From Silanimonas sp. (lineage in GTDB: Bacteria; Pseudomonadota; Gammaproteobacteria; Xanthomonadales; Xanthomonadaceae): DNA of 64,000 nt. A program made the position numbers and the translations under genes. The stretch spans positions 62,001 through 126,000 of the forward strand of contig JAGXTI010000040.1 of NCBI GenBank assembly GCA_018334015.1. The letters run 5' to 3'. The notes beneath the pieces were generated by a model. That model was given only the letters and a program-made list of their open reading frames with translations, had not been told where the DNA came from and made no database searches. Below are positions 28,773 to 38,743 of the stretch, in pieces. Numbering within the stretch: position 1 is the stretch's first letter; each line of letters begins with the position of its first letter.

Positions 28773-29336
28773 TTAGATCTTGCCGACGAGGTCCAGCGAC
28801 GGGGCGATCGTCTTGGCACCCTCGTTCCACTTGGCCGGGCAGACCTGGCCCGGATTCTTGGCAACGAACTGCGCAGCCTTGAGCTTGCGCAGCGTCTCCT
28901 TCATGTCACGGGCAATGGCGTTGTCGTGGATCTCGGCGGTCTTGATGACGCCCTCCGGGTTGACGACGAAGGTGCCGCGCAGGGCGAGGCCTTCTTCCTC
29001 GATGAGGACGCCGAAGGCGCGGCTCAGGGTGTGGGTCGGATCGCCGACCAGCGGGAACTTCGCTTTGCCGACGGCCGGCGAGGTCTCGTGCCACACCTTG
29101 TGCGAGAAGTGGGTGTCGGTGGTGACGATGTAGACCTCGGCGCCCAGCTTCTGGAACTCGGCGTAGTGCTCGGCGGCGTCCTCGACCTCGGTCGGGCAGT
29201 TGAAGGTGAAGGCGGCCGGCATGAAGACGATCACCGACCACTCGCCCTTGAGGCTTTCTTCCGTGACCGGCACGAACTTGCCGTTGTGGAAGGCGGTGGT
29301 CTTGAACGCGGGGATGCGGGTGTTGATCAGGGACAT
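28773..29336 (-). CDS. ahpC: alkyl hydroperoxide reductase subunit C (typical 2-Cys peroxiredoxin)
   Basis: Peroxide-scavenging peroxiredoxin of 187 residues. The peroxidatic cysteine is in [12 protein letters not shown] (Cys47) and the resolving one in PGQVCPAKW (about Cys166). [21 protein letters not shown] and the C-terminal PSLDLVGKI match the AhpC subgroup. It is divergent from oxyR, whose product activates it in related bacteria, and a possible OxyR site lies between. ATG 29336 follows a GAGGAA stretch. Confidence 0.98.
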   Translation of the reverse strand: MSLINTRIPAFKTTAFHNGKFVPVTEESLKGEWSVIVFMPAAFTFNCPTEVEDAAEHYAEFQKLGAEVYIVTTDTHFSHKVWHETSPAVGKAKFPLVGDPTHTLSRAFGVLIEEEGLALRGTFVVNPEGVIKTAEIHDNAIARDMKETLRKLKAAQFVAKNPGQVCPAKWNEGAKTIAPSLDLVGKI

Positions 29337-29476
29337 CGGGAGGTTCCTCAGGGCTTGGGGGAAAAGGATTTCGGGGCCGCGCAGCGAAGGGCGGCTCGTC
29401 GCAGAAGTGGGGGCACGGCAGCGGGGCGCAAGCCCGGTCAGCACTGCATTTTGGATGAGGTCAGATCATTCTTGAA

Positions 29477-29513
29477 GTTGATTGATTGGATTGCCACGAT
29501 AGTCGACATCAAT
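29477..29513. promoter_or_regulatory. candidate OxyR operator between ahpC and oxyR
   Basis: Four-base units at 11-base steps read GTTG (29477), GGAT (29488), ATAG (29499) and CAAT (29510). This compares with the OxyR pattern ATAG-N7-CTAT-N7-ATAG-N7-CTAT; only one unit is perfect. ATTGAT (29481-29486) and ATCAAT (29508-29513) form a dyad centred near 29497. Position and divergence support OxyR; the match is loose. Confidence 0.4.
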
Positions 29514-29534
29514 CATCAACCCCTCACCCGCCCC

Positions 29535-30443
29535 ATGAACCTGCGCGACCTGCGCTACCTGATCGCCCTCGCCGACCACCGGCATTTCGGCCGTGCCGCC
29601 GAGGCCAGCCACGTCAGCCAGCCCACCCTCTCGACGCAGATCCGCAAACTGGAGGGCGAGCTTGGCATCGCCCTGGTCGAGCGGGCACCGCGCAAGGTCA
29701 TGCTCACCGATGCCGGCACCGAGATCGCCCAACGCGCCCGCCGGGTGCTGGCCGAGGTCGAGCAGATGCGCGAGATCGCCCGCCAGGCGCTCGACCCCGA
29801 GGCCGGCACCCTGCGGCTCGGCCTGTTCCCCACCCTCGGCCCCTACCTGCTGCCGCATGTGGTGGCCCCGCTGCGGGCGCGTTTCCCGCGCCTGGAACTG
29901 TTGCTCGTCGAAGAAAAGACCGAGCTGCTGCTGCAGCGCCTGCGTGACGGTCGCATCGATGGCGCGCTGCTGGCCCTGCCGGTCGATGCCGAGGGGCTGG
30001 AGCACAGGCTGCTGTTCGACGAGCCTTTCGTGCTGGCGGTGCCCGCGAAGCATCCTCTGGCTCGCCAGCGTGGCGCCCTCGGGCTCGATGCCTTGCGCGA
30101 CAGCGACCTCTTGCTGCTGGAGGACGGCCACTGCCTGCGGGCGCAAGCCCTCGAGGTCTGCCACCTCGCCGGCGCCGGCGAAAAGGCCGGGTTCCGCGCC
30201 ACCTCGCTGGAGACCCTGCGGCAGATGGTGGCGGCCGGGGTCGGCATCACCCTGCTGCCGGTGCTGGCGGTGCGGCCGCCGGTGGCGCCGCTGCCCGATC
30301 TGCGCCTGCTGCCGTTCGCGGCACCGCCCAGTCGCCGGGTCGCCCTGTTCTGGCGACGCAGTTCGGCACGGGCGGCGATACTCGGAGCCCTGGCCAAGGT
30401 ACTGGCCGATTTGCCCCCGGGCCTGCTCTCGCCCAAGCCCTGA
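29535..30443 (+). CDS. oxyR: hydrogen-peroxide-sensing LysR-type regulator OxyR
   Basis: Transcription activator switched on by a disulfide. Length is 302 residues. The N-terminal helix-turn-helix is in MNLRDLRYLIALADHRHFGRA and SQPTLSTQIRKLE. The effector domain holds both redox cysteines at E. coli-like spacing: Cys200 and Cys209 in DGHCLRAQALEVCHLAG. VAAGVGITLLPVLA is also conserved. It lies back to back with ahpC-ahpF, the classic arrangement of xanthomonads. Confidence 0.97.
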   Translation: MNLRDLRYLIALADHRHFGRAAEASHVSQPTLSTQIRKLEGELGIALVERAPRKVMLTDAGTEIAQRARRVLAEVEQMREIARQALDPEAGTLRLGLFPTLGPYLLPHVVAPLRARFPRLELLLVEEKTELLLQRLRDGRIDGALLALPVDAEGLEHRLLFDEPFVLAVPAKHPLARQRGALGLDALRDSDLLLLEDGHCLRAQALEVCHLAGAGEKAGFRATSLETLRQMVAAGVGITLLPVLAVRPPVAPLPDLRLLPFAAPPSRRVALFWRRSSARAAILGALAKVLADLPPGLLSPKP

Positions 30444-30458
30444 GCACCGCCGGCTGGC

Positions 30459-31355
30459 TCAGCGGGCGACCGGTGGCGGCCGCGCGGGCGCCCGCAACCC
30501 GGCAAGAAAAATACCGGCCAGCGACAAGCCCACGCCCAGCCACTCGTGCAGCGCCGTCGGCCGATCGAACAGCAGCACATCAAGCAGGAAAGCCAGCAAG
30601 GGTTGCAGCAGCAGCAAGAGGCCGACGGTGGCGACGCGCAAGCGCGGCAGGGCGCGACCGATCAGCACCCAACCCAGACACTGACCGATCAGGCCGAGCG
30701 CCAGCAGGGCGAGCAGGGAGCGCGAATCGGGGATGGCAAAGGAGGCACCCTCGACCAGCCCGGCAAGCGCCAGCAGGGCCGCGCATTGCAGGGTGGACAC
30801 CAGCAGGATGACCTCGCCGGCACGCGGATCGGCCGTCGTCTGCGCACGCTTGAGGCCCAGGTTGTAGGCCGCATAGGCGACCCCGGTGGCGAGGCCCATC
30901 CAGACCCCCAGCCGGGCCTCGGCGGCCAGCGAGGCCCAGCCGTCGCCCAGGATCAACACGAGGCCGGCGAAAGCCAGCAGCACGCCGAGGAAAAAACGCG
31001 GGCTCAGCCGCTCGCCGAACAGCAGCACCCCGGCGGCCACCATGAAGAACACCTGGGTGTTGGCGAGCAGGGTGGCGAGGCCCGGGCCGATGGCGTGGAT
31101 GCTGCGGTGCCAGAGCCAGAGGTCGGCAGCGAAGGCCGCGGCCGGCCACAGGCAGACCCACCAGGCCACCGCCGGGATCGAGCGGGCGCGCCGCAGCAGG
31201 AACAACAACGCACCCAGCATCAGCCCGCCGAACAGCATGCGGTACATGCCGGCGATGGTCGGCGGCACGTCGGCAAAGCGCACCAGGATGCCGGTCAGGC
31301 TGATCAGGCTGGCGCCGCCGGCCATCGCCAGCACGGCGCGGGTGTCGGTGCTCAT
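30459..31355 (-). CDS. EamA/DMT-family permease
   Basis: Inner-membrane transporter of 298 residues with ten predicted helices in two EamA repeats. The first ends near GVLLAFAGLVLILGDG and the second near WLGVGLSLAGIFLAGL, the repeated G-x-x-L-x-x-A-G signature that ends each half. LWLWHRSIHAIGPGLATLLANTQVFF is the conserved centre of repeat one. Substrate unknown; relatives export amino acids or metabolites. The start at 31355 is 7 bases after the preceding gene, so both are one transcript. Confidence 0.9.
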   Translation of the reverse strand: MSTDTRAVLAMAGGASLISLTGILVRFADVPPTIAGMYRMLFGGLMLGALLFLLRRARSIPAVAWWVCLWPAAAFAADLWLWHRSIHAIGPGLATLLANTQVFFMVAAGVLLFGERLSPRFFLGVLLAFAGLVLILGDGWASLAAEARLGVWMGLATGVAYAAYNLGLKRAQTTADPRAGEVILLVSTLQCAALLALAGLVEGASFAIPDSRSLLALLALGLIGQCLGWVLIGRALPRLRVATVGLLLLLQPLLAFLLDVLLFDRPTALHEWLGVGLSLAGIFLAGLRAPARPPPVAR

Positions 31356-31362
31356 GGTGCTT

Positions 31363-33549
31363 TCAATGCTGCGCCGGCACGACCGCCTGCACCGCCGCCG
31401 CACCGGGCACGCGGGCCCGGGTGATGGCTTCGCCAGCGCGCTCGATCATCGGCCGGGGCACCCGCTCGCCGGGCTGGATCGCGGCAAGCCCCAACACCCA
31501 GTCGGCCGCAACCGGCCGGATGCCGGCCGGCAACAGGCCGGACACCATTACCGGGGGCGCCACCTGGCGGTGCAGGGCCTCGGCGAAACCGCGTGCCGCC
31601 GGCACATCGAGACCCGGCAGGACCAGCCAGAGTTCGTCCGGGCCGGGCCGGCCGAGCAGGTGCGAGGGCGAGGCCTCCAGTGCCTCGAGCGCCTCGATCC
31701 AGCGCCGTGCGCGGGCCTCCACCCCACCCTCGCCCGTCAGCGGCAGGCGCAGCAGAGCAATCGGCTCACCGGCATCGCGGCAACGCTCGAAGCTGCTGCG
31801 CAGTTCGCGCTGCAGGGCCTCGGCCTTGAGCACCTGCAAGTTCGGGTCGAGATCGGCCCGCAGCGCTTCCCGCCTCGCCGTCAGGGCGCTGCCGGCGGCG
31901 AGCCGGGCGGCCTGGGCGAGGGCGGCGAGCCGGGCCAGCTCGGCGAGTTCGAAACCCTGTTCGCGGCGCTCGACCAACAAGGCGCTCCAACCCTCGTCCT
32001 CGACCGCGAAAGGCAGCAGGGCGACATGGCTGGGCGCTTCGCCGGAGAGCGGCATCTGCACCTGCTGCGGCGTGCCGAGCCGCAACAGCGAGCGCAGCAT
32101 CCGCGTGCGTTCGCGCATCAGCAGGGCGTAACCGGGCTCGGCCTCCGCCGGCTCGGCCACCACCTGGTGCTCGCGGTGCGGCATGGCCCGCACCACCGCT
32201 GCCGAGGCCGCGCCGGAGAGGGCCAGCACGGTGTCCACCAGCCGCCGCGAGACCACCCAATCGGCCTCGGAAGGATTGCCGTAGCGGAGGGCACCATCGA
32301 TGGCCACCACCATTCGCACCTCGGCCCGCCGCCAGAGTTCTTCCGGCGCCAGTGGCGGCGTAATCGGCACCGGCTTGGCGGCCTCGACCGGCAGACCACG
32401 CAGCCAGGGCAGCAGCACCAGCACCAAGAGCAGCAGGGCGATCAGCAACTGGTAGCCGTAAAGCGCCCAGGCCGAGGGCGGTACCGCACCACCGGCCGCC
32501 AGTGCACGCACCACCAGCAGACCGAGCAACAGCAGGAGCAGGCCGATCGGCAGCCAGCGCAGGCGGCGGCGATCGAGGGCGAAGGCGATCAACACCAGCA
32601 GCCAGGCCTGCGACCAGACCATCTCGGCGCTGCGCCGCAACAGATCGGCCCACTCGGCGGGCACCAATGCGGCAGGCAGGGCGAGCAGCATCAGGGCCAG
32701 GCCGATGCGCTGGTACCCGCGTGCCAGGGTCGTGGATTGACTGGCCAGGCCGGACTGCGCCCGGGCGGCCACCAGCAGGGCACCGGCCAGAAACAGGGTG
32801 CTGGCAAAGACCAGGCTGCCGCCCAGCCAGGGATCGAGCACGGCGCGCAGCGGTGGCGGGAGCTGGTCGTTGACCAGGGCGATGGTGGTGGCGCTCGCCA
32901 GCACCAGCCCGGCCATGCCCCAGCCGCCCCCGCCGATCCGCCGCAAGGCCGGCAAGCGGCTGGCGAGCAGAGCGAGCAGCAGCACACCGTAGATCAGCGC
33001 GAACAGGCGGGCAGCCGCGACGGCGCGTTCTTCCAGGCCATCGCCATCAATCACCTGCGGCCGCAGTTCGGCATCGACATCGCCTTCGATCCGCAGGTAC
33101 AGGCTCACCGGCCCTGACAGGCCGGCCGGCAGCGGCAGCACGAAACCATCGGGCCAGCGCGCATCCCATTGACCGAGACGGAAATAGCGGCTCTCGGCCA
33201 ACTCGATGGTCGGCTGCTCGGGCAACAGCACGGCGACCCGGCGGATCGGCGTGCGTTCCAACCGCACGTACCAGCGGTCGCCGGCATCCAGTTCGGCCTG
33301 CAACCGCAACCACACCACGCGGCCCGGCCGAGGACTGGCCTCGACCACGCCATCGAGCGCCGGGAAGAAGCCCGGTCGATGACGGCCGCTCAGCACGTCA
33401 GCGAGCGGCGTGTCGGCCGGCGCCTCGGTGGCAGCGACTGCCACCGGCACCGCACTGCGCGCCAGATCGACGCGGGTGGCAGGCGCCACGGCGATGCCCG
33501 CCAGCAACAGCAGGGCGATGGCCATGAGGGCGATGGTGGTGAGACGCAT
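31363..33549 (-). CDS. 7TM sensor-like membrane protein with degenerate GGDEF-type C-terminal domain
   Basis: Protein of 728 residues. A signal peptide (about 1-22) leads to a periplasmic beta-rich domain (to about 180, with YVRLERTPIRRVAVLLP and FVLPLPAGLSGPVSLYLRIEG) of 7TMR-DISM type. Seven or so helices follow (about 185-410). The cytoplasmic C-terminal part (430-728) looks like a worn-out GAF plus GGDEF region: LLGRPGPDELWLVLPG aligns with the RYGGDEF site but has GPDEL. It probably cannot make cyclic di-GMP and may act as a sensor or scaffold. GGAG precedes the ATG. Divergent from glnS. Confidence 0.7.
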   Translation of the reverse strand: MRLTTIALMAIALLLLAGIAVAPATRVDLARSAVPVAVAATEAPADTPLADVLSGRHRPGFFPALDGVVEASPRPGRVVWLRLQAELDAGDRWYVRLERTPIRRVAVLLPEQPTIELAESRYFRLGQWDARWPDGFVLPLPAGLSGPVSLYLRIEGDVDAELRPQVIDGDGLEERAVAAARLFALIYGVLLLALLASRLPALRRIGGGGWGMAGLVLASATTIALVNDQLPPPLRAVLDPWLGGSLVFASTLFLAGALLVAARAQSGLASQSTTLARGYQRIGLALMLLALPAALVPAEWADLLRRSAEMVWSQAWLLVLIAFALDRRRLRWLPIGLLLLLLGLLVVRALAAGGAVPPSAWALYGYQLLIALLLLVLVLLPWLRGLPVEAAKPVPITPPLAPEELWRRAEVRMVVAIDGALRYGNPSEADWVVSRRLVDTVLALSGAASAAVVRAMPHREHQVVAEPAEAEPGYALLMRERTRMLRSLLRLGTPQQVQMPLSGEAPSHVALLPFAVEDEGWSALLVERREQGFELAELARLAALAQAARLAAGSALTARREALRADLDPNLQVLKAEALQRELRSSFERCRDAGEPIALLRLPLTGEGGVEARARRWIEALEALEASPSHLLGRPGPDELWLVLPGLDVPAARGFAEALHRQVAPPVMVSGLLPAGIRPVAADWVLGLAAIQPGERVPRPMIERAGEAITRARVPGAAAVQAVVPAQH

Positions 33550-33640
33550 GCGAACTCCAGCACGGCCGTCCTGGCCATGGCCGGACTGTACCGCAGCGCC
33601 ATGGCCGCCGAGGACACGGCGGCGATCCGGCCCGGCGCGG

Positions 33641-33646
33641 TAGACT
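33641..33646 (+). promoter_or_regulatory. -10-like element upstream of glnS
   Basis: TAGACT followed by CCGCG, 33 bases before the glnS ATG. Same form as the element before the btuM-like gene (TAGACT). Confidence 0.4.
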
Positions 33647-33679
33647 CCGCGCCCTGCCTCGTCCCCAGCGTCCCGCGCC

Positions 33680-35425
<1,746 letters not shown>

Positions 35426-35426
35426 G

Positions 35427-35912
35427 ATGAGCCTGCCCCCCCGCTTGATCCGCAGCGCCTTCACCGCCCTGTTGCTCATCAGCGCGTCCGCTCTGGGCGG
35501 CTGCGCGATGAACGTCGACAGCGGCAGCACCACCACCGACGTGGCCGCGACCTCGGGCACGGCGCCACCTCCGCCCGACCTGATCTCGCCCGCCACCGAC
35601 ACCAGCGGCAAGCCCTTGGTCGAACAGCCGCTGAGCAATGAGGCGATCGCTGCGCCTTCGACCGGTGCGGTGGGCGAGGTCGACTTCAGCTGCCGCACCG
35701 ACGCCGATTGTGCAATCAAGAACGTCGGCAACTGCTGCGGTTATTACCCGGCTTGCGTCAACATCGACAGCCCGACCTTCGCCGAGGCGTTGATGGCGCA
35801 GTGCGCCGCCGAGGACCGGATGGCGGTCTGCGGTTTCCGCGACATCGCCGGCTGCCAGTGCGTCGAGGGCCGCTGCCAGCCGCTCGACCAGGGCGTCGGC
35901 CCGGTGCGCTGA
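35427..35912 (+). CDS. cysteine-rich predicted lipoprotein
   Basis: Protein of 161 residues. A signal peptide ends in the lipobox LGGC, giving a mature lipidated Cys26. A serine-, threonine- and proline-rich linker (about 28-85) leads to a compact C-terminal domain with ten cysteines: FSCRTDADCAIKNVGNCCGYYPACV and then CAAEDRMAVCG and GCQCVEGRCQ. The spacing suggests a disulfide-bonded mini-domain in the periplasm or outer membrane. No known function. It starts 1 base after the glnS stop, with GGGAG ahead of it, so it is in the glnS operon. Confidence 0.8.
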   Translation: MSLPPRLIRSAFTALLLISASALGGCAMNVDSGSTTTDVAATSGTAPPPPDLISPATDTSGKPLVEQPLSNEAIAAPSTGAVGEVDFSCRTDADCAIKNVGNCCGYYPACVNIDSPTFAEALMAQCAAEDRMAVCGFRDIAGCQCVEGRCQPLDQGVGPVR

Positions 35913-36469
35913 TGCTCTACGCCCAAGTCCACCTCACCCTGCCGGCCTGGGTGCACGAGGCCGTCGACACGACCGCCGACTACGCGGATGACGACGCCAA
36001 GATGGCGCTCGCGATCCGGCTCTCGGCGCTCAATGTCGAGCACGGCAGCGGCGGTCCCTTCGGCGCGGCGGTGTTCACGCCAGAGGGCCGGCTGCTCGGC
36101 GTCGGTGTCAACCGCGTGCTGCCACACAGCACCTCGATCGCGCATGCCGAGATGATGGCTTTTGCCACCGCGCAGCAGCGGATCCAGCAGTTCCGGCTCA
36201 ACGCCGAGCGCGGCCCGATCACCCTCGCCACGTCATCGCAGCCCTGCTGCATGTGCTACGGCGCGAGCGTGTGGGCCGGCATCGACCGCCTGCTGATCGG
36301 TGCCCGCGCCGATGATGTGGAGCGCCTCGCCGGCTTCGATGAGGGCCCGCTGCCCGCCGACTGGCGCGGCGAACTGGCCAAGCGTGGCATCGAGGTCATC
36401 ACCGATCTGCGCCGCGTCGAGGCCTGCGCGGTGCTGGCCGAGTACGGCTGCAGCGGCAAGGTCTACTGA
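35912..36469 (+). CDS. nucleoside deaminase family protein (cytidine/deoxycytidylate deaminase fold)
   Basis: Zinc-dependent deaminase of 185 residues. The zinc ligands and proton shuttle are in SIAHAEMMAF (HAE) and SQPCCMCYGASVWAGI (PCxxC). It starts at an ATG overlapping the lipoprotein stop (TGATG). An extra N-terminal segment (about 1-35) precedes the usual start of the fold. The family includes guanine deaminase and tRNA adenosine deaminase; the motifs resemble guanine-deaminase-type enzymes more than TadA, but the substrate is not certain. Confidence 0.88.
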   Translation: MLYAQVHLTLPAWVHEAVDTTADYADDDAKMALAIRLSALNVEHGSGGPFGAAVFTPEGRLLGVGVNRVLPHSTSIAHAEMMAFATAQQRIQQFRLNAERGPITLATSSQPCCMCYGASVWAGIDRLLIGARADDVERLAGFDEGPLPADWRGELAKRGIEVITDLRRVEACAVLAEYGCSGKVY

Positions 36470-36474
36470 AGGTC

Positions 36475-37581
36475 GTGGCCACCACGAAGCAGGAACCGGC
36501 CCTGCTCGCCTACTGCCGTCCCGGTTTCGAGCCGGAACTGGCCGCCGAACTCAACGTCCGCGCCGCCGAGCGCGAACACTGGGGCCACGCCAGCACCGAG
36601 CGCGGCAGCGGCGTGGTGCGCTACCTGTGCGCCAGCGCGGCACTGCTGGAACGGCAACTGCGCTTCGATGCCCTCATTTTCGCCCGCCAGAAATTGCTCG
36701 GCTTCGCCCAGCTCGACGGGCTCGACCCCACCGACCGCATCAGCCCGGTGCTGGCCGCACTCGAAGCAGCAGGCGAGGCTCTCGCCGCGGTCGCTGCTGG
36801 CTCCGACAGCCCGGCCTCGATGCGCTTTGGCGCCCTTGTCGTCGAACACAGCGACAGCGACGAAGGCCGCGAACTGGCGGGGCTGGCCCGCGGTTTTGGC
36901 AATGCCTTGCGCCCGGCCTTGCGCAAGCCGGGCTGGCTCACCGACAAAGACGATGCCCGCAAGCCACGCCTGCATGTGCTGCTGCACGGCGGTACACGGA
37001 TGGAGCTGGCACTCTCGCGCGTCGAGGACAGCAGCCCCTGGCCCGGTGGCATCCCGCGACTGCGCCAGCCACCGAACGCGCCGAGCCGCAGTGCGGCGAA
37101 GCTCGACGAGGCCCTGCACACCCTGCTCACCGGCGAAGAACGCGCATCGCTGCTGCGCGAGGGTCTACGCGCCGCCGACCTCGGCGCCGCGCCCGGCGGC
37201 TGGACCTGGGTGCTGGTGCGCGCCGGCCTGCGGGTCACCGCGGTCGACAACGGCCCGCTCAAGGAGCCCGTCGCCGGCCACCCGCAGGTCGAGCACCTGC
37301 GCGCCGACGGCTTCCGCTGGCAGCCGGCGCGCCCGCTCGACTGGATGGTCTGCGACATGGTCGAACAGCCCCGGCGGGTCGCCGATCGGATGGCCGAGTG
37401 GTTCCGCGAGGGCTGGTGCCGCCACGCGATCTTCAACCTCAAGCTGCCGATGAAAAAGCGCTGGGACGAAACCGTGCTCTGCCTTGAGCGTTTCCGCGAA
37501 CAGGCCGGTGGGCTGCAGGCGCTGCGCGCCCGGCAGCTCTACCACGATCGCGAGGAGATCACGGTGTTCGCACGCCGCTGA
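36475..37581 (+). CDS. rlmM: 23S rRNA 2'-O-ribose C2498 methyltransferase RlmM
   Basis: Methylates the ribose of C2498 in 23S rRNA. Length is 368 residues from a GTG start; no in-frame ATG gives a sensible N terminus. The THUMP-type N-domain (about 1-170) starts LLAYCRPGFEPELAAEL. The FtsJ-type catalytic part has DLGAAPGGWTWVLVRAG (SAM motif), DWMVCDMVEQPRR and FNLKLPMKKRWDE, with catalytic lysines in place. It ends 23 bases inside the convergent ubiI-like gene. Confidence 0.95.
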   Translation: MATTKQEPALLAYCRPGFEPELAAELNVRAAEREHWGHASTERGSGVVRYLCASAALLERQLRFDALIFARQKLLGFAQLDGLDPTDRISPVLAALEAAGEALAAVAAGSDSPASMRFGALVVEHSDSDEGRELAGLARGFGNALRPALRKPGWLTDKDDARKPRLHVLLHGGTRMELALSRVEDSSPWPGGIPRLRQPPNAPSRSAAKLDEALHTLLTGEERASLLREGLRAADLGAAPGGWTWVLVRAGLRVTAVDNGPLKEPVAGHPQVEHLRADGFRWQPARPLDWMVCDMVEQPRRVADRMAEWFREGWCRHAIFNLKLPMKKRWDETVLCLERFREQAGGLQALRARQLYHDREEITVFARR

Positions 37582-38743
37582 AACCGGCGGCATGGCGCCA
37601 GAGCGCACGGCCGAGCGGTGGCAGATTGGCCGCCGCCAGCGCCCAGCGACGAAGCAGCATCGGCAGCGGCGCAGGCTTGCTGTAGATGTGGTGGATGGCC
37701 TCGAAGGCATGGGCGGCGAGACGGTTCTCGCTGTGCCGCCTGCGCGCCCAGCGGGCGAGCCGGCTCGGGCTGAGGCCGCCACCCTGCCGCTGCGCGGCAT
37801 CGAGGCTGGCGAGCAGGTCGGTGACGTCACGCAGGCCGAGGTTCACGCCCTGCCCGGCCAGAGGATGGACCACGTGGGCGGCATCGCCCAGCAGGGCCAC
37901 CCGGCCTTGGTGCTGGGTGGTGGCCAGCTGCCGACGCAAGGGGAAAAGCCGGCGCTCGCCATCGAGCTTGAGCTCGCCCAGAACACGGTCGGCGGCGCGG
38001 CTGATCTCGGCATTGAACTGCACCTCCGGCACCGCTTTCAGGCGTTCGGCCTCGGGCTGCGGCAGCGACCAGACGATCGAGACCCGGCCATCGGCGCAGG
38101 GCAGCAGGGCGAGCGGCCCGGTCGGCAAAAACCGCTGCCAGCAGGTGGACTGGTGCGGATGCGAGCTGTGCAGCAGGGCGACCAGACCGCTGGTCGCGTA
38201 GTCCTTGACCTGCACGCCGATCCCCAGCGCGGCGCGCACCGCGGAGCGTGCGCCATCGGCACCGAACAGGGTGGCGGCCTGCAGGCGCTGGCCGTCGGCA
38301 AGGCAGGCCACCACGCCATCCTCGCCGTCTTCGATGGCGCTCAAGGCCGCAGCTTCGCGGGGCACGCCGGCCAGCCGCAATGCCGCCTGCAGGGTGTCGA
38401 CCAGCAGGGCATGCTCGATGATGTGGCCTAGCTGCGGCACGCCAAGCGCCTGGGCCTCGATCCGCCAGGGCCGGCCTCCGCTGGCGTCCCAGACCTGCAT
38501 GGCGGTGTAGGGCGAAACCCGGCGCTCGCGGAGCGCCGGCCAGACACCGAGCGCGGCCAGCAGGGCCTGGGCGTCGGCGGCGATGGCATAGACCCGCAGA
38601 TCGTGGTCGGCCGCCTGCCAGCGCGGGGCCGGCTGCGGGTCGAGCAGGCGCACGGCCAGCCCGCGTTGGCGCAGCCCGAGGGCCAGCGCAGCGCCGACGA
38701 TGCCGCCGCCAACCACCAGCGCATCGAGGCGTTCTCGGCTCAT
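37559..38743 (-). CDS. UbiI/VisC-like FAD-dependent ubiquinone hydroxylase
   Basis: FAD monooxygenase of 394 residues in the UbiH/UbiI/UbiF group, which hydroxylates the quinone ring. The dinucleotide site is ALVVGGGIVGAALALGLRQRG, ATLFGADGARSAVR is the DG motif, and LLGDAAHVVHPLAGQGVNLGLRDV is the FAD-ribityl motif. It follows ubiH with a 4-base overlap (ATGA). The exact ring carbon is uncertain, so no symbol is given; the position after ubiH suggests UbiI-type. Confidence 0.88.
   Translation of the reverse strand: MSRERLDALVVGGGIVGAALALGLRQRGLAVRLLDPQPAPRWQAADHDLRVYAIAADAQALLAALGVWPALRERRVSPYTAMQVWDASGGRPWRIEAQALGVPQLGHIIEHALLVDTLQAALRLAGVPREAAALSAIEDGEDGVVACLADGQRLQAATLFGADGARSAVRAALGIGVQVKDYATSGLVALLHSSHPHQSTCWQRFLPTGPLALLPCADGRVSIVWSLPQPEAERLKAVPEVQFNAEISRAADRVLGELKLDGERRLFPLRRQLATTQHQGRVALLGDAAHVVHPLAGQGVNLGLRDVTDLLASLDAAQRQGGGLSPSRLARWARRRHSENRLAAHAFEAIHHIYSKPAPLPMLLRRWALAAANLPPLGRALWRHAAGFSGVRTP

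Noticed and set aside
30886..33117. 743-codon open frame on the plus strand
   Set aside because: Antisense to the 7TM/GGDEF-like and EamA genes; composition is repetitive Gln, His and Arg.
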